The translations under genes were made by a program, and so were the position numbers. A stretch of 6,966 bases of DNA from CAZOHN01 sp964579325 (GTDB taxonomy: Bacteria > Pseudomonadota > Alphaproteobacteria > Rhodobacterales > Rhodobacteraceae), in assembly GCA_964579325.1 (NCBI GenBank), contig CAZOHN010000191.1, positions 1 through 6,966 on the forward strand. Direction: 5' to 3'. The notes below the pieces were generated by a model. The model made no database searches, was not told where the DNA came from, and saw only the letters and a program-made list of their open reading frames with translations. This document shows, piece after piece, positions 5,836 through 6,966 of this stretch (positions are counted from its first letter, which is position 1; each line of letters starts with the position of its first letter).

Positions 5836-6488
5836 TCGCGCTCTTGCTGCGCGACCTGCGCCTGGCGGTGCGGGCAGGGGGCGGCTTCGGCCTGGCGCTC
5901 GCCTTTTTCCTGATCGTCGTCACGCTGGTGCCCTTCGGCGTCGGTCCCGACAGCGCCACGCTCGGCCGGATCGCGGCCGGTATCCTCTGGGTCGCTGCGC
6001 TGCTCGCGTGCCTCCTTTCGCTCGACCGCATGTTCCAGGTCGACGCCGAGGATGGCTCGCTCGACCTTCTCGCGACCGCGCCGATCCCGCTGGAGGGAGT
6101 GGTCGCGGCCAAGGCTATCGCGCACTGGGTGGTCACGGGGCTGCCGCTCACGCTGGCGGCGCCGGGGTTCGGGGTGCTCCTGAACCTGCCCGGCCCGGCC
6201 TATGTCTGGCTCACCCTCACGCTCGCCCTCGGCACGCCCGCGCTGTCGTTCATTGGCGCCTTCGGCGCCGCGCTTACCGTGGGGCTCAAGCGCGGGGGAC
6301 TGCTGTTGTCGCTTCTCGTGCTGCCCCTCTACGTTCCGACGCTGATCTTCGGGGCGGAGGCTGTCCGCCGTGGCGCCGAAGGTCTCGACCCGGTCGCCCC
6401 GGTGCTCCTTCTGGCCGGTATCACCGCAGGTGTCGCCGCCATCCTGCCCTTTGCGGCGGCTGCGGCAATCCGCGTCAATCTCCGCTGA
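5832..6488 (+). CDS. ccmB: Heme exporter membrane protein CcmB
   Basis: CcmB is the membrane subunit that pairs with CcmA in the CcmABCD complex at the inner membrane. The product has 218 residues, the usual size (about 220). It is strongly hydrophobic with about six helices, near 19-36, 43-63, 97-117, 126-150, 155-174 and 188-213. The cytoplasmic loop after helix 2 carries the family motif FQVDAEDGSLDLLATAPIPL at 68-87, equivalent to F-x-x-D-x-x-D-G-S-L-E in other CcmB proteins and probably the contact to CcmA. The ATG overlaps the ccmA stop (ATGA). The reading frame is open for 168 bp further upstream inside ccmA, but that extension has no RBS and is Arg/Gly-rich noise. ccmC follows after 55 bp. 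Confidence 0.94.
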   Translation: MIALLLRDLRLAVRAGGGFGLALAFFLIVVTLVPFGVGPDSATLGRIAAGILWVAALLACLLSLDRMFQVDAEDGSLDLLATAPIPLEGVVAAKAIAHWVVTGLPLTLAAPGFGVLLNLPGPAYVWLTLTLALGTPALSFIGAFGAALTVGLKRGGLLLSLLVLPLYVPTLIFGAEAVRRGAEGLDPVAPVLLLAGITAGVAAILPFAAAAAIRVNLR

Positions 6489-6543
6489 GGCGCTCACGTG
6501 CTAGTCACTTGTGCCGCCACATGACCCGACTTAGGAAGCCGAC
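6489..6543 (+). other. ccmB-ccmC spacer with the ccmC ribosome binding site
   Basis: This 55-bp gap contains AGGAAG at 6533-6538, 5 nt before the ccmC ATG. It has no terminator-like stem with a T tract. The ATG at 6522-6524 is followed immediately by a stop in its frame, so it is not an alternative start. Confidence 0.6.
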
Positions 6544-6966
6544 ATGTCGCTCTGGGAATACGCCAACCCCAAGAAGTTCATGCAGACCTCGTCCTGGCTG
6601 CTGCCCTGGTTCACCGGGATGGCTGCGATCCTCACGATCGTCGGCCTCGTCTGGGGCTTCTTCTTCACGCCCGACGATTTCCGCCAGGGCTCGACCGTCA
6701 AGATCGTCTTCATCCACGTTCCGGCGGCCATGATGGCAATCAACATCTGGGTCATGATGCTCGTCACCTCGCTGATCTGGCTGGTGCGTCGGCACCATGT
6801 CAGTGCGCTTGCCGCAAAGGCCGCCGCGCCCATCGGGGTCACGATGACGCTGATCGCGCTGGTGACGGGGGCGATCTGGGGTCAGCCGATGTGGGGCACG
6901 TGGTGGGCCTGGGACCCGCGGCTGACCTCGTTCCTGATCCTGTTCCTGTTCTATCTGGGCTACATC
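6544..6966 (+). CDS. ccmC: Heme-handling protein CcmC, N-terminal part (cut by the right window edge)
   Basis: CcmC is an inner-membrane protein of the heme-handling family that presents heme to the chaperone CcmE in the periplasm. The first 141 residues are visible; the family has about 240-250. Helix 1 is at about 22-41. FIHVPAA at 56-62 carries His58, matching the first conserved external heme-ligand histidine of CcmC. Helices 2 and 3 are at about 61-81 and 96-114. The tryptophan-rich WWD motif is WGTWWAWDPRLTS at 117-129, differing slightly from the common WGTWWVWDARLTS. The second conserved histidine and the last helices are outside the window. The ATG has AGGAAG 5 nt upstream. ccmD and ccmG are expected downstream by family gene order, but this cannot be seen here. 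Confidence 0.96.
   Translation, partial: MSLWEYANPKKFMQTSSWLLPWFTGMAAILTIVGLVWGFFFTPDDFRQGSTVKIVFIHVPAAMMAINIWVMMLVTSLIWLVRRHHVSALAAKAAAPIGVTMTLIALVTGAIWGQPMWGTWWAWDPRLTSFLILFLFYLGYI

Noticed and set aside
5406..6733. Overlapping frames inside ccmA, ccmB and ccmC on both strands (minus 5406-6497, plus 5735-6733)
   Set aside because: They lie over conserved ccm genes, show Arg-rich composition and lack ribosome binding sites.

Overview
The window looks like a chromosomal housekeeping stretch from a high-GC alphaproteobacterium, most likely of the Rhodobacterales (Rhodobacter, Paracoccus or Roseobacter relatives). The reasons are the strongly GC-biased codon use, GTG and TTG starts with good Shine-Dalgarno sequences, and the gene order serS / yajC-secD-secF / Mth938-domain gene / ccmA-ccmB-ccmC. 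The taxonomic call is inference from gene order and protein style; no 16S or other marker is present.

Layout. Left part, minus strand: the N-terminal half of serS (seryl-tRNA synthetase, cut by the left window edge), a 211-bp intergenic region with a perfect 24-bp palindrome beside a possible promoter, then a secreted S1-family (trypsin-like) serine protease. A 131-bp divergent region separates the protease from a tightly packed plus-strand run: yajC, secD, secF (accessory complex of the Sec translocon), a small Mth938/DUF498 protein (family of the mitochondrial complex I assembly factor NDUFAF3), then ccmA, ccmB and the start of ccmC (heme export and handling for cytochrome c maturation; ccmC is cut by the right edge).

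How the genes fit together. YajC-SecD-SecF assist proton-motive-force-driven export and membrane insertion through SecYEG. CcmABC and the expected downstream ccm genes attach heme to apocytochromes c that reach the periplasm through Sec. The Mth938 protein, between the two modules, may link membrane insertion with respiratory complex assembly, by analogy with NDUFAF3. The secreted protease would itself be a Sec client, and its neighbourhood suggests envelope quality control, but that is speculative.

I found no RNA genes, mobile elements, CRISPR arrays or clear rho-independent terminators, and no gene-free stretch longer than about 210 bp. I do not see a clearly new biological system. The points most worth checking are the perfect palindrome upstream of serS, the uncharacterised secreted protease divergent from yajC-secDF, and the Mth938 gene at the sec/ccm junction.
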